Assembly: GCA_025927515.1 (NCBI GenBank)
Contig: JAICLG010000121.1
Location: 1-8,683, forward strand
Direction: 5' to 3'
DNA: 8,683 nt
DNA from: Hyphomicrobium sp.
Lineage (GTDB): Bacteria > Pseudomonadota > Alphaproteobacteria > Rhizobiales > Hyphomicrobiaceae
The notes beneath the pieces are model-generated. The model worked only from the letters and a program-made list of their open reading frames with translations. It had not been told where the DNA came from and did no database searches. Position numbers and translations under genes: made by a program. Shown here one piece after another: positions 1 through 6,227 of this stretch; position 1 is the stretch's first letter; every line of letters begins with the position of its first letter.

Positions 1-1
1 A

Positions 2-1726
2 AGCGACCGCGAGCTACAGCATAAAAAAGAAGTGGAGCAGCTGAACCGTTGGTTCAACCTCGCGCTGAACAACATGGTGCGTGGACTGTCGATGTTCGAT
101 GACAATCAGCGCCTGATCGTCTGCAATGACACGTATCGCGAGATATACAATCTTCCAAAGCATCTGGCGAAGCCGGGCACGCCGCTTTCGGCGCTGGTTC
201 GCCATCACGTGAAGCGTGAAACGGGCCGCGACGATCCGAATGAGCTGAGAAAGCAGCGCGAATGGATAAAGCATCACGTCGCGGAACTGGCACGAGGCAA
301 GACCTTCTCCCACACGCAGCATCTGAAAAGCGGGCGCATCGTGCTCGTAACCAACCGGCCCTTGGAAGGCGGCGGCTGGGTGGACATCCAGGAGGACATT
401 ACCGAACGCCGCCTGGCCGAACAGAAGATCAGCTGGCTCGCTCGTCACGATCCGCTGACTGAGCTTTCCAATCGTCTGCATTTTCGCGAGGCCCTCGAAG
501 CCACGCTTCAGAAGCCCAAAGGCGGGTTCGCGCTCTTCTGGATTGATCTCGACTATTTCAAGAAGGTCAACGACACGCACGGCCACCCGGCCGGAGACGC
601 GCTACTGAAGAAAGTCGCCGGACGTTTGAGGGCCACCGTCCGTGAGAAGGATATTGTCGCCCGGCTCGGCGGCGACGAATTCGCAATCCTTCAAAAAGGC
701 GTCACGACCGTCGCTACTGCTACGAGACTTGCAAAACGGCTTCTCGAAGCTCTCACCGAAACACACGTGATACTGGGCCAGAAAGTCACCTGCAGCGCCA
801 GCATCGGCATAACGCTCGCGCCCAGGGATGGCGCCGACGCCGAAGACCTTTTGAAGTGCGCGGATCTCGCTCTTTACACTGCCAAGAGTGCTGGCCGTGG
901 CGCATACGCATTTTACACGAAGGGCATGGAGCAGGCCGATAGTGATCGCCACCAGCTTGAGATCGACCTCCGCGCCGCCGTCGATGAAAACCAGCTTGAA
1001 CTCTATTACCAGCCTATCGTGGACTTCCAGAAGCAGCATGTTTCAGGATTCGAAGCACTGATGCGCTGGCATCATCCGACACGCGGCTTGATCTCGCCCG
1101 ATGGCTTCATCCCGATTGCCGAAGAAAGCGGCGCGATCGTCGAAATGGGAGCATGGGCGCTTAAGCGAGCCTGCACGGAAGCCGCAAAATGGCCGTCGCA
1201 CACACGCGTGACCGTGAACCTTTCACCCGTCCAGTTTGAGAGGGGCAACGTCTATCAGGCGGTTCTCGACGCACTGAAAGTTTCGGGCCTCGCACCGCAG
1301 CGCCTGGAGTTGGAGATCACCGAGTCCGTTTTGCTGCGCGACGAAGCCAACACGCACGAAATTCTGCACAGCTTGCGCTCGCTTGGCGTCTGCATCGCCC
1401 TCGACGATTTCGGGACGGCTTATGCGTCGCTGAGCTATCTGCGTAGCTTCCCCTTCGACAAGATCAAGATCGACCGCAGCTTCGTGCGCGATCTCGACTT
1501 TGCAAAGCGGACCGATTGCGTCGCGATCATCAACGCCGTGTCGGGCCTTGCGCGCGAAATGAAAATGAGCACCGTGGCGGAAGGCGTCGAAACGCTTGAT
1601 CATGCAAAGACGGTAACAGCGGCCGGCTGCAACGAATTACAAGGCTTCTTCTTCAGCCAGCCCGTTCCGGCGCATGATATCGATAAGGTTTTCGAACTCT
1701 GCCGCGAGAAATTTCAGGAAGCCTGA
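2..1726 (+). CDS. PAS-GGDEF-EAL cyclic-di-GMP signalling protein, 5' end missing
   Basis: Cytoplasmic-facing regulator that probably makes and/or breaks down cyclic-di-GMP. The frame is open to the window edge, and the first residues look like the end of a coiled coil, so the true start lies outside; the GTG at 32 is unlikely to be it. Domain order: a PAS_7-like sensor (about nt 38-400), the linker DITERRLAEQKI, a GGDEF domain (about 440-915) and an EAL domain (about 955-1690). The cyclase motif GGDEF is intact at 668-682. An RxxD product-inhibition site (REKD, 641-652) sits exactly five residues before it. The EAL domain keeps EAL (1052-1060), NLS, EITES, DDFGT, KID and AEGVE, so the expected metal and substrate residues are present. 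One oddity is DDFGTAYAS where DDFGTGYSS is usual. Both activities look possible; which one dominates cannot be told. It converges with the bactofilin gene. Confidence 0.95.
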   Translation, partial: SDRELQHKKEVEQLNRWFNLALNNMVRGLSMFDDNQRLIVCNDTYREIYNLPKHLAKPGTPLSALVRHHVKRETGRDDPNELRKQREWIKHHVAELARGKTFSHTQHLKSGRIVLVTNRPLEGGGWVDIQEDITERRLAEQKISWLARHDPLTELSNRLHFREALEATLQKPKGGFALFWIDLDYFKKVNDTHGHPAGDALLKKVAGRLRATVREKDIVARLGGDEFAILQKGVTTVATATRLAKRLLEALTETHVILGQKVTCSASIGITLAPRDGADAEDLLKCADLALYTAKSAGRGAYAFYTKGMEQADSDRHQLEIDLRAAVDENQLELYYQPIVDFQKQHVSGFEALMRWHHPTRGLISPDGFIPIAEESGAIVEMGAWALKRACTEAAKWPSHTRVTVNLSPVQFERGNVYQAVLDALKVSGLAPQRLELEITESVLLRDEANTHEILHSLRSLGVCIALDDFGTAYASLSYLRSFPFDKIKIDRSFVRDLDFAKRTDCVAIINAVSGLAREMKMSTVAEGVETLDHAKTVTAAGCNELQGFFFSQPVPAHDIDKVFELCREKFQEA

Positions 1727-1807
1727 CGAAGACGGCATAAACTTCCGTCGGACCGGACAATGGGCCGGGTCGAAGGCACAGTCGTTGTCGCGTGCGGTCT
1801 GCGCCTG

Positions 1808-1825
1808 CCGGCTTATACAAGCCGG
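1808..1825. repeat. Perfect inverted repeat overlapping the bactofilin stop codon
   Basis: Seven-base arms CCGGCTT (1808-1814) and AAGCCGG (1819-1825) surround a four-base loop, ATAC. The left arm and loop include the bactofilin stop codon (1813-1815, - strand). It sits between two convergent genes, where a bidirectional terminator would be useful, but neither side is followed by a T-run. A factor-independent terminator is therefore doubtful, and an mRNA 3'-end stabilising hairpin is equally possible. Confidence 0.45.
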
Positions 1826-2145
1826 AGCGGATCGGTATGGCGTCGCGAATGGCCTTCGAATATGCATCCGTTCTCAAGCGATAGATGCTTGTGAAATATG
1901 TTGGCCGCGACGGCTGAAGACGGCTTCAACGTCAAGTGCGTCGCGAAAATCTCACCGGATACCTCGCCGAGGATCGTCACCGTATCAGCCTTGATGGTGC
2001 CGTCGACGATACCGCGCTCGGCCACGATGAGGGACATGCAGCGCACGTCGCCGAGCACCGTCCCTTCGATAAGGACGGGTCCGGGGAAGTCGATATCTTC
2101 TCTGATGCGAACTTTGCGTGGGACGGAAAAAACGCGATACGACAT
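1813..2145 (-). CDS. Bactofilin-family cytoskeletal protein
   Basis: A 110-residue protein of the bactofilin (DUF583, PF04519) family. These proteins polymerise without nucleotide into filaments and often position cell-wall or morphology factors. The family signature is visible as repeated short beta-strand turns: IEGTVLGDV, GIVDGTIKAD, ILGEVSGEIFA, AANIFHKHL and LENGCIFEG, covering about residues 24-100. This fits a right-handed beta-helix. No transmembrane segment or signal peptide is seen, so it is probably cytoplasmic, perhaps membrane-associated through its short N-terminus. Length is at the small end for the family. The ATG at 2145 has no clear Shine-Dalgarno sequence upstream, so the start is less certain than the family call. 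It converges with the GGDEF-EAL gene and lies downstream of the small membrane-protein gene on the same strand, separated from it by a probable terminator. Confidence 0.85.
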   Translation of the reverse strand: MSYRVFSVPRKVRIREDIDFPGPVLIEGTVLGDVRCMSLIVAERGIVDGTIKADTVTILGEVSGEIFATHLTLKPSSAVAANIFHKHLSLENGCIFEGHSRRHTDPLRLV

Positions 2146-2260
2146 GCGACACCGGTTGCGCCTGGACGTGGTGCGTGACGAGCAGAGCCGTGTGCCGCAA
2201 CGTCGCGTTTTTCCGTGGCGAGATTTGGGCTCGCGCTTGCGCTCACGTATCTTTCTTTAG
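2146..2260 (-). other. Bactofilin upstream region
   Basis: About 115 bases between the bactofilin start and the terminator of the next gene. I see no convincing coding region and no clear -35/-10 pair on the - strand. A short inverted repeat, GCGC-TT-GCGC, occurs near 2233-2242. The bactofilin promoter is expected here, since the gene to the right appears to have its own terminator. Confidence 0.3.
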
Positions 2261-2280
2261 GAAAACCGGATGCCTTCCGG
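2261..2280 (-). terminator. Probable intrinsic terminator of the 55-residue protein gene
   Basis: Read on the - strand, just after the TAG stop at 2286, the sequence forms CCGGA, loop AGGCA, TCCGG, followed directly by TTTTC. The stem is short (5 bp) but GC-rich and has a small T-run, so moderate termination is plausible. It would also end any read-through transcript from the glucan gene. Confidence 0.5.
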
Positions 2281-2285
2281 CGTAT

Positions 2286-2453
2286 CTATTCGGCCTCAAT
2301 CCCGACGCCGGACGTTCCGGAGTCCGGGGTCATCGCGGCATCCGCATTCGGCTGCGCTTGAACTAGCGGCTGCTTTACCGGGGCGTACTCGTATCCGTTC
2401 AGCGCCAGATATGATCCGAACAGAATCATGACGCCAGCCCAAAGTGCTTTCAT
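2286..2453 (-). CDS. Small membrane-anchored protein of unknown function (55 aa)
   Basis: Function unknown. The ATG at 2451-2453 is chosen because GGAGG (2461-2465, - strand) lies seven bases before it, an excellent ribosome binding site; a longer frame starting further upstream has a non-conserved-looking N-terminus. Residues 3-21 (ALWAGVMILFGSYLALNGY) form one hydrophobic segment behind a single Lys, so this is a signal anchor or a poorly cleaved signal peptide. There is no Cys for lipidation. The rest is a short polar tail rich in Pro, Gln, Ala and Asp, ending GIEAE, likely outside the membrane and probably disordered. It lies 162 bases downstream of the OpgD-like gene on the same strand and is followed by a probable terminator. 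It may be co-transcribed with that gene or driven from the intergenic repeat cluster. Confidence 0.65.
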   Translation of the reverse strand: MKALWAGVMILFGSYLALNGYEYAPVKQPLVQAQPNADAAMTPDSGTSGVGIEAE

Positions 2454-2524
2454 AGAAGATCCTCCGTGACGGCTGTGAAAACCACTTCCATCGCCGGAGG
2501 TTCCGGACATTCGAAAGAAAGGAC

Positions 2525-2579
2525 GCGCAAAAAAGGGCCTGGGCAAAATTTGCGCAGCGTTTGCGTATGATCGCAAACG
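2525..2579. promoter_or_regulatory. Cluster of CGCAAA/TTTGCG half-sites with an 8-bp inverted repeat
   Basis: Four copies of one hexamer lie between the glucan gene stop and the small-protein gene: CGCAAA at 2526-2531, TTTGCG at 2549-2554, TTTGCG at 2560-2565 and CGCAAA at 2572-2577. The last two belong to a perfect inverted repeat, CGTTTGCG (2558-2565) and CGCAAACG (2572-2579), with a 6-base spacer. The first two form GCGCAAA/TTTGCGC arms 17 bases apart. This resembles a multi-site operator upstream of the 55-residue protein gene. The inner repeat could instead be an RNA hairpin at the 3' end of the glucan mRNA; no T-run follows it directly on the - strand. Confidence 0.4.
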
Positions 2580-2615
2580 GAGGGCTGGGGACGAATTACA
2601 CTGCGGATGAATGCC

Positions 2616-4181
2616 TTAGGGGAAGGCCTCGTAGATCCAGGTTTCGCTGAGCCTAACGTTGTCTTTCTGCAGGAAAGCGCGGAGATCGGCGGGCTCGCCC
2701 GCCAGGTCCGACAGGTCGAACATCATGCGCCAGCGTTGGGTGCCGACCACTGGAAAGGCTTCGACGCCGCTGATCGTGCCGCGCGACGTCGTAACGACGG
2801 TATGCGTGCCGCCGTAGCGCGTTAGATCGTCAAGCACCTTGCCTTCGACATCGATCATGAACTTACGCGCGCCGGGCTTCGTATGCCGAAGATCGAGATC
2901 CCGCCCGCCGAGCCCGCCGAGTCCGATGCGTGTCGCCACGATGCGGCCGACGTCGCCGGCTGGTGGAGTGTTGATTCCCCAATACAATCTATATTTTGAA
3001 TTGATCACGGTGCCGACGACGACCTTCTCCTCAGGCGTCCAGAACGCGACCATGTTGTCTTCGGTCTCGTTCGTCGTCGGCAGTTGCACGAGATTGACGG
3101 CGCCCTTGCCCCAGCCCGTCAGAGGCTCGACCCACATGCTCGGCCGCCGGTCGTAGAACAGGCTGTCATCCTGATAATTCTCGAAATTCCGATCGCGCTG
3201 GACCAGTCCGAAGCCTTTCGGATTGTCGTCGGTGAAGCTGTTGGTCACGATGCGGGGAGGGTTGGCGAGGGGCCGCCAGATGCGTTCGTTGGCCCCCGTC
3301 CACATTGAAAGCCCGTCGCAATCGTGAACTTCCGGCCGCCAGTCGCCTCGGAAGTGTCCGGAATTCTCGCCATACCAGAACATGCCCGTCAAAGGCGCGA
3401 TGCCAAGCAAGTCGACTGGAGCGCGGAAGTAGAGTTCGCACTCGATGTCCTGCAGCGCGCCGCCTTGGCCGCCCTCGATGCGACGGCTGTCCATGCGATA
3501 AGCACCGACGACGCTCTGGCTTTCGAGAAGCGCATAAATGTTCATCCCCACGCCATTCTGCTCCAGCCAGAAATTGGTGAAGCGCGGGAATTCTTCGGGC
3601 CGGCCGGTGTTGATCGCCAGGCCGCGCGCCGAGCCGCCGTACTGGTCATTGGGATCGGAAGCACGGAAGTACGACGCGCCGAGATAGGCGAGCCAGTCGC
3701 TGACGCCGCCGCGGCTCATCAGCCGGAACCCCGCAAAGCCCGCGGATTTGAGCGTCCGCAACGGATGATTGGCGGGCATGTTGAAGAGGTCAGGCGAATA
3801 GATGACCTCGCGCGCTTCGCCCTTTTCGAGCACATGAATGCCGACCGGCTCGGCGTAAAAACGTCCTTGCGGGAAGAGACGCACCGTCTGCGCTCCGGCA
3901 ATGCCGTGCCACAGCTCCATCTCGGGCCGGTAGACGGCTTGCGCGAACGTATCGAACGTCATGTCCCGCAAAGGATCGGACTTCGAAGGCTGCGGCGGCG
4001 GCACATAGGCTTTTTGTGACAAAGCCTTGGCCCGTTCCTTCAGCTTGTCGAAGGAGAAGGGTTCCGGGCTTCCGAGCGCCACCGCTCCGACTGATCCGGC
4101 ACGGGCAGAATTGGTCCAGGACGTGACCGATGCCGCCAGGACACCGGTGAGGACGTGGCGGCGGTGAGGTGTGAATGACAT
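2616..4181 (-). CDS. opgD: OpgG/OpgD-family periplasmic glucan biosynthesis protein, Tat-exported
   Basis: Member of the MdoG/OpgG/OpgD family (PF04349), which acts on beta-1,2-glucan backbones of osmoregulated periplasmic glucans. The start at 4181 gives 521 residues, normal for the family, and places a twin-arginine signal (RRHVLTG, residues 8-14, then a hydrophobic stretch ending SARA) at the N-terminus. The longer frame to 4319 would bury this signal. Family blocks are clear: LGASYFR, RGLAI, EEFPRF, HDCDGL, NPKGFGL, RPSMWVEP, NETEDNMVAFW and the C-terminal LSETWIYE. Two aspartates matching the E. coli OpgD catalytic residues D300 and D388 are kept at 287 (HDCDGL) and 375 (ETED-N), with the same 88-residue spacing. 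The Tat signal favours OpgD over OpgG, but the D/G choice is tentative. No opgH or cyclic glucan synthase gene is in the window. The Shine-Dalgarno sequence is weak. Confidence 0.92.
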   Translation of the reverse strand: MSFTPHRRHVLTGVLAASVTSWTNSARAGSVGAVALGSPEPFSFDKLKERAKALSQKAYVPPPQPSKSDPLRDMTFDTFAQAVYRPEMELWHGIAGAQTVRLFPQGRFYAEPVGIHVLEKGEAREVIYSPDLFNMPANHPLRTLKSAGFAGFRLMSRGGVSDWLAYLGASYFRASDPNDQYGGSARGLAINTGRPEEFPRFTNFWLEQNGVGMNIYALLESQSVVGAYRMDSRRIEGGQGGALQDIECELYFRAPVDLLGIAPLTGMFWYGENSGHFRGDWRPEVHDCDGLSMWTGANERIWRPLANPPRIVTNSFTDDNPKGFGLVQRDRNFENYQDDSLFYDRRPSMWVEPLTGWGKGAVNLVQLPTTNETEDNMVAFWTPEEKVVVGTVINSKYRLYWGINTPPAGDVGRIVATRIGLGGLGGRDLDLRHTKPGARKFMIDVEGKVLDDLTRYGGTHTVVTTSRGTISGVEAFPVVGTQRWRMMFDLSDLAGEPADLRAFLQKDNVRLSETWIYEAFP

Positions 4182-4480
4182 GGCTCTGGCTATGAATGCA
4201 TGATCGAGGCGGGATTGAGTCCGGCGCCGCGGCACGACGATATGACCCGGACTCGAATGGCCGGCGAGGACGACGTTCCTATTCCAGGCGGCTGATAACG
4301 CAGGTGCGGCCAGCCACAAAGGTCTGAATCGGGAGGGCTCCCTATTCGAGGCGCCGCTGTAGCCATCATGCGATGAATTTCATCTGAACGCCAATCCGCT
4401 TGATCCGTTCGCCAATGTATCCGATTTGCTTTATTTTGGACGCCGCGCGGCCCGTCCGGAGGCCGGAAAGCGGGGATTGC
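4182..4480. promoter_or_regulatory. Divergent intergenic region between the OpgD-like and YbjQ-family genes
   Basis: About 300 bases that must hold the promoters of both divergent genes. I cannot assign a convincing -35/-10 pair in either direction. Visible structure is limited to a perfect inverted repeat, GGGAG-GG-CTCCC (4331-4342), and GGACG (4438-4442) facing CGTCC (4453-4457) around the palindrome CCGCGCGG. The second could be a leader hairpin before the YbjQ-family start. No tRNA, small protein with a good ribosome binding site, or mobile element is seen. Confidence 0.4.
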
Positions 4481-4876
4481 ATGCTGGTCGTGACGACAAA
4501 CGATATTCAAGGATACCGCGTCGTGCGCCACCTCGGGATGGTCCGCGGCTTGACGGTGCGTTCGCGCAGCGTCGTCGGCAATCTCGGAGCCGCGATCCAG
4601 ATTTTTTTCGGCGGCAACATCACCGTTTATACGAAGCTCGCCGAGCATGCCCGCCAGGAAGCATTCGATCTTTTGATCCAGCATGCGCAGGAAATGGGCG
4701 CCAATGCCGTACTCGCGATGCGCTACGACGCCAATGAAATTGCAGCCGCGGTTACCGAGGTCTTGGCTTATGGATCGGCCGTCGTGATCGAGCCGATTTC
4801 GGGCTCGGCAGAGGCATCCGCGGAAAATCCGGCGGTGCGCGACAGTGGCGATCCGGGCCCCTGGTCTCGGCGGTGA
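4481..4876 (+). CDS. YbjQ/UPF0145-family protein
   Basis: A 131-residue protein of the YbjQ_1 family (PF01906, UPF0145), sometimes called a heavy-metal-binding domain family; the cellular role is not established. The family pattern is clear: N-terminal MLVVTTNDIQGYRVVRHLGMVRG, then a helical stretch (YTKLAEHARQEAFDLLIQHAQEMGANAVLAMRYD split over residues 49-82), then a final strand AYGSAVVIEPI. Members form small oligomeric rings. There is no Cys, so metal binding should not be assumed. The ATG at 4481 matches the usual family start; an extension to the TTG at 4400 would add 27 unrelated residues. The last 25 residues (from about GSAEAS) form a polar, Gly/Ser/Pro-rich tail beyond the core domain. 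It is followed by the tRNA-Trp/secE cluster, with which no functional link is evident. Confidence 0.85.
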   Translation: MLVVTTNDIQGYRVVRHLGMVRGLTVRSRSVVGNLGAAIQIFFGGNITVYTKLAEHARQEAFDLLIQHAQEMGANAVLAMRYDANEIAAAVTEVLAYGSAVVIEPISGSAEASAENPAVRDSGDPGPWSRR

Positions 4877-4944
4877 GCGGATTGCGACCTCTTGGGCATC
4901 GCAAAGGCAACAGCCCGACTATATAAAAAACCTCACGCGTGGGG

Positions 4945-4972
4945 CTGACAACGCGGATGACTTCGGTTAAGG
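4945..4972 (+). promoter_or_regulatory. Weak candidate promoter for tRNA-Trp/secE-nusG
   Basis: CTGACA (4945-4950) resembles a -35 element. GTTAAG (4966-4971), 15 bases on, or TTAAGG one or two bases further, could be a poor -10. Start of transcription would fall near 4980, some 50 bases before the tRNA. An AT-rich stretch (TATATAAA, 4920-4927) is also present but lacks a well-spaced -35. A promoter is expected in this interval because it precedes a tRNA, but the exact position is uncertain. Confidence 0.3.
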
Positions 4973-5028
4973 AGACACGCCCCGAAAGAGGCTGCTCGAC
5001 GCAAGGGCGTATGCTCGTGTCGCGTTCA

Positions 5029-5104
5029 AGGGGTGTAGCTCAATTGGTAGAGCGTCGGTCTCCAAAACCGAAGGTCGGGGGTTCGAGACCCTCCGCCCCT
5101 GCCA
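5029..5104 (+). tRNA. trpT: tRNA-Trp (anticodon CCA)
   Basis: Full cloverleaf by eye. Acceptor stem AGGGGTG/CGCCCCT with one G-T pair; D-arm containing AGCTCAATTGGTAGAGC; anticodon stem TCGGT/ACCGA with loop CTCCAAA and anticodon CCA at 5062-5064; T-arm GGGGG-TTCGAGA-CCCTC. Discriminator G at 5101 and an encoded CCA at 5102-5104. Trp tRNA just before secE is a common bacterial arrangement. It is probably co-transcribed with secE and nusG and cut out by RNase processing. Confidence 0.98.
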
Positions 5105-5127
5105 GCCTCGTTGAGGTCTGATCTGCC

Positions 5128-5179
5128 GACCGGCCCGGTCAATCGACGGGGCTGGTAGCGGCGTTTTGTCGCATATGCG
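5128..5179 (+). other. tRNA-Trp to secE spacer with a short hairpin and a palindrome
   Basis: The 91-base spacer holds GACCG-GCC-CGGTC (5128-5140), a 5-bp hairpin without a following T-run, and CGCATATGCG (5170-5179), a perfect 10-base palindrome about 16 bases before the secE start. Neither looks like a terminator, which supports read-through from the tRNA into secE. Their roles, if any, are unknown; RNA processing is possible. Confidence 0.35.
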
Positions 5180-5195
5180 CTAAGAAAGCACTTTG

Positions 5196-5393
5196 ATGGC
5201 GAAGTTTAATCCCATAACCTTTATGCAGGAAGTTCGGCAGGAAGTCTCCAAGGTAACCTGGCCGTCATGGAAAGAGGTGTGGGTCACGACTGTGATGGTG
5301 CTCATCATGGTCGCGCTCGCCTCTATTTTCTTTTTGCTTGTCGATCAGGCGTTGAGCCACATCGTGCGCCTCGTTCTGGGGGTAGGCGGCTGA
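5196..5393 (+). CDS. secE: Preprotein translocase subunit SecE
   Basis: Essential inner-membrane subunit that clamps SecY in the SecYEG translocon. It is 65 residues, the short single-span form usual in alphaproteobacteria, unlike the three-span E. coli form. The cytoplasmic amphipathic helix carries the family signature EVRQEVSKVTWPSWKEV (residues 12-28), followed by one transmembrane segment (about 29-51, VWVTTVMVLIMVALASIFFLL) and a short periplasmic tail. The ATG at 5196 is preferred to the TTG one codon earlier; the ribosome binding site is weak. In the signature, WPS is followed by Trp where Arg is usual (WPSRKE). It is followed 52 bases later by nusG, with which it is almost always co-transcribed. 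Confidence 0.95.
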   Translation: MAKFNPITFMQEVRQEVSKVTWPSWKEVWVTTVMVLIMVALASIFFLLVDQALSHIVRLVLGVGG

Positions 5394-5445
5394 ACTTCAG
5401 CTCACATGTTTTTGGCTTGAGTGACGCGCAAGAGGGCCTTTGAGA

Positions 5446-6021
5446 ATGGTTGTCGCGCAAGAACGCGAAGAAAAGAAGTCGGTCGCTGGTACGCGCTGGT
5501 ACATTGTCCATGCCTATACCAACTTCGAACGCAAAGTCGCCGACGCGATCCGCGAGCGCGCGAAAGCGGGCGGTCTTGAAGATCTCTTCGAAGAGATCGT
5601 CGTGCCGACGGAAGAGGTCGTCGAGGTTAAACGCGGCCGTAAGATTCCGACCGAGCGGAAATTTCTGCCGGGCTACGTGTTGGTCAAGATGAAGATGACC
5701 GACCAAGCGTTTGTGATGATCAAGAACACGCCGAAAGTCACGGGGTTTCTCGGTGCCGACAATAAGCCGATGCCGATCCCTGAGGACGAAGCGCTGCGCA
5801 TCCTCAATCAGGTGAAGGAAGGCGTCGAGCGGCCGCGTCCGACGATCACGTTCGAGATCGGCGAGAACGTCAAGGTTGGCGAAGGCCCGTTCGCCTCGTT
5901 CACGGGAGTCGTCGAGGAAGTCGACGAGGAGCGTTCGCGGGTCAAGGTCGCCGTTTCGATCTTCGGCCGGCCGACGCCGGTCGAGCTTGAATTCGGCCAG
6001 GTTGAGAAGGTTGCGAGCTGA
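5446..6021 (+). CDS. nusG: Transcription termination/antitermination factor NusG
   Basis: Binds RNA polymerase to raise processivity, links it to Rho and to ribosomal protein S10, and takes part in rRNA antitermination. It is 191 residues from the ATG at 5446, preceded by AGAGGG (5431-5436) at a suitable distance; the TTG two codons earlier is less likely. The NGN domain spans about residues 17-125, with WYIVHAYTNFERKV at its start and the hallmark PGYVLVKM. A C-terminal KOW domain follows (about 137-190) with FEIGENVKVGEGPFASFTG and VSIFGR. The short charged N-terminal tail VAQEREEKK is normal for alphaproteobacteria. No inserted domain II is present. Confidence 0.98.
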   Translation: MVVAQEREEKKSVAGTRWYIVHAYTNFERKVADAIRERAKAGGLEDLFEEIVVPTEEVVEVKRGRKIPTERKFLPGYVLVKMKMTDQAFVMIKNTPKVTGFLGADNKPMPIPEDEALRILNQVKEGVERPRPTITFEIGENVKVGEGPFASFTGVVEEVDEERSRVKVAVSIFGRPTPVELEFGQVEKVAS

Positions 6022-6227
6022 GGGCCATCCCAACGCGGGAGCAGTGCTGGTGCGTAACGAATGAATTGAGATTTCCGCTGCGCAAGCATCGGAAACCGCT
6101 TCGGGAGCTTCTGTCTCGAGGTGGCGACGTGCGGGAGGGAAGCCTTCGCCAAGCGAAGCTTCCCGTTGGACCGCTAACCCTAAGCCGCACGCTTCCTGGC
6201 GTCTGGCTTTAACGCTGAAGGGGAACC
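6022..6227 (+). promoter_or_regulatory. rplK leader with three stem-loops, candidate L1 autoregulatory site
   Basis: A 206-base leader without a gene. Three hairpins are visible. (1) TTTCCG (6072-6077) with CGGAAA (6090-6095), an inner TGC/GCA helix and a GCAA tetraloop. (2) GGGAAG and CTTCGC (6137-6149) with GCGAAG and CTTCCC (6153-6164), twelve pairs broken only by a bulged C and closed by CAA. (3) AAGCC (6182-6186) with GGCTT (6205-6209) and inner ACGC/GCGT, about 9 bases before the Shine-Dalgarno AAGGGGA (6218-6224). None has a T-run. In many bacteria L1 binds the L11-L1 leader mRNA to repress translation; hairpin 3 is best placed for this. The assignment to L1 is inferred from position and not from a recognised consensus. 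Confidence 0.5.

Noticed and set aside
14..586. 190-codon open frame on the - strand at the left edge
   Set aside because: Antisense to the PAS and GGDEF domains, which are clearly coding on the + strand.
3324..4019. 231-codon open frame on the + strand inside the OpgD-like gene
   Set aside because: Antisense to a strongly conserved protein. The translation has no domain, and no ribosome binding site stands out.
4182..4319. Longer N-terminus for the OpgD-like protein starting at 4319
   Set aside because: It would put 46 unrelated residues before the twin-arginine signal peptide and give a length above the family norm. The Met at 4181 fits the Tat signal.
4190..4684. 164-codon open frame on the - strand overlapping the YbjQ-family gene and the divergent intergenic region
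   Set aside because: Half of it is antisense to the YbjQ-family gene. The remainder has no recognisable features and would overlap the expected promoters.
4920..4927. TATATAAA as the -10 of the tRNA-Trp promoter
   Set aside because: The nearest TTG-containing -35 candidates are more than 21 bases upstream, too far for normal sigma-70 spacing.
5128..5140. GACCG-GCC-CGGTC as a terminator after tRNA-Trp
   Set aside because: The stem is short and not followed by a T-run. The tRNA and secE are more likely one transcript.
5323..6033. 236-codon open frame on the - strand opposite nusG
   Set aside because: Pure shadow of nusG codon usage. Low-complexity Arg/Asp/Leu composition, no family signature.
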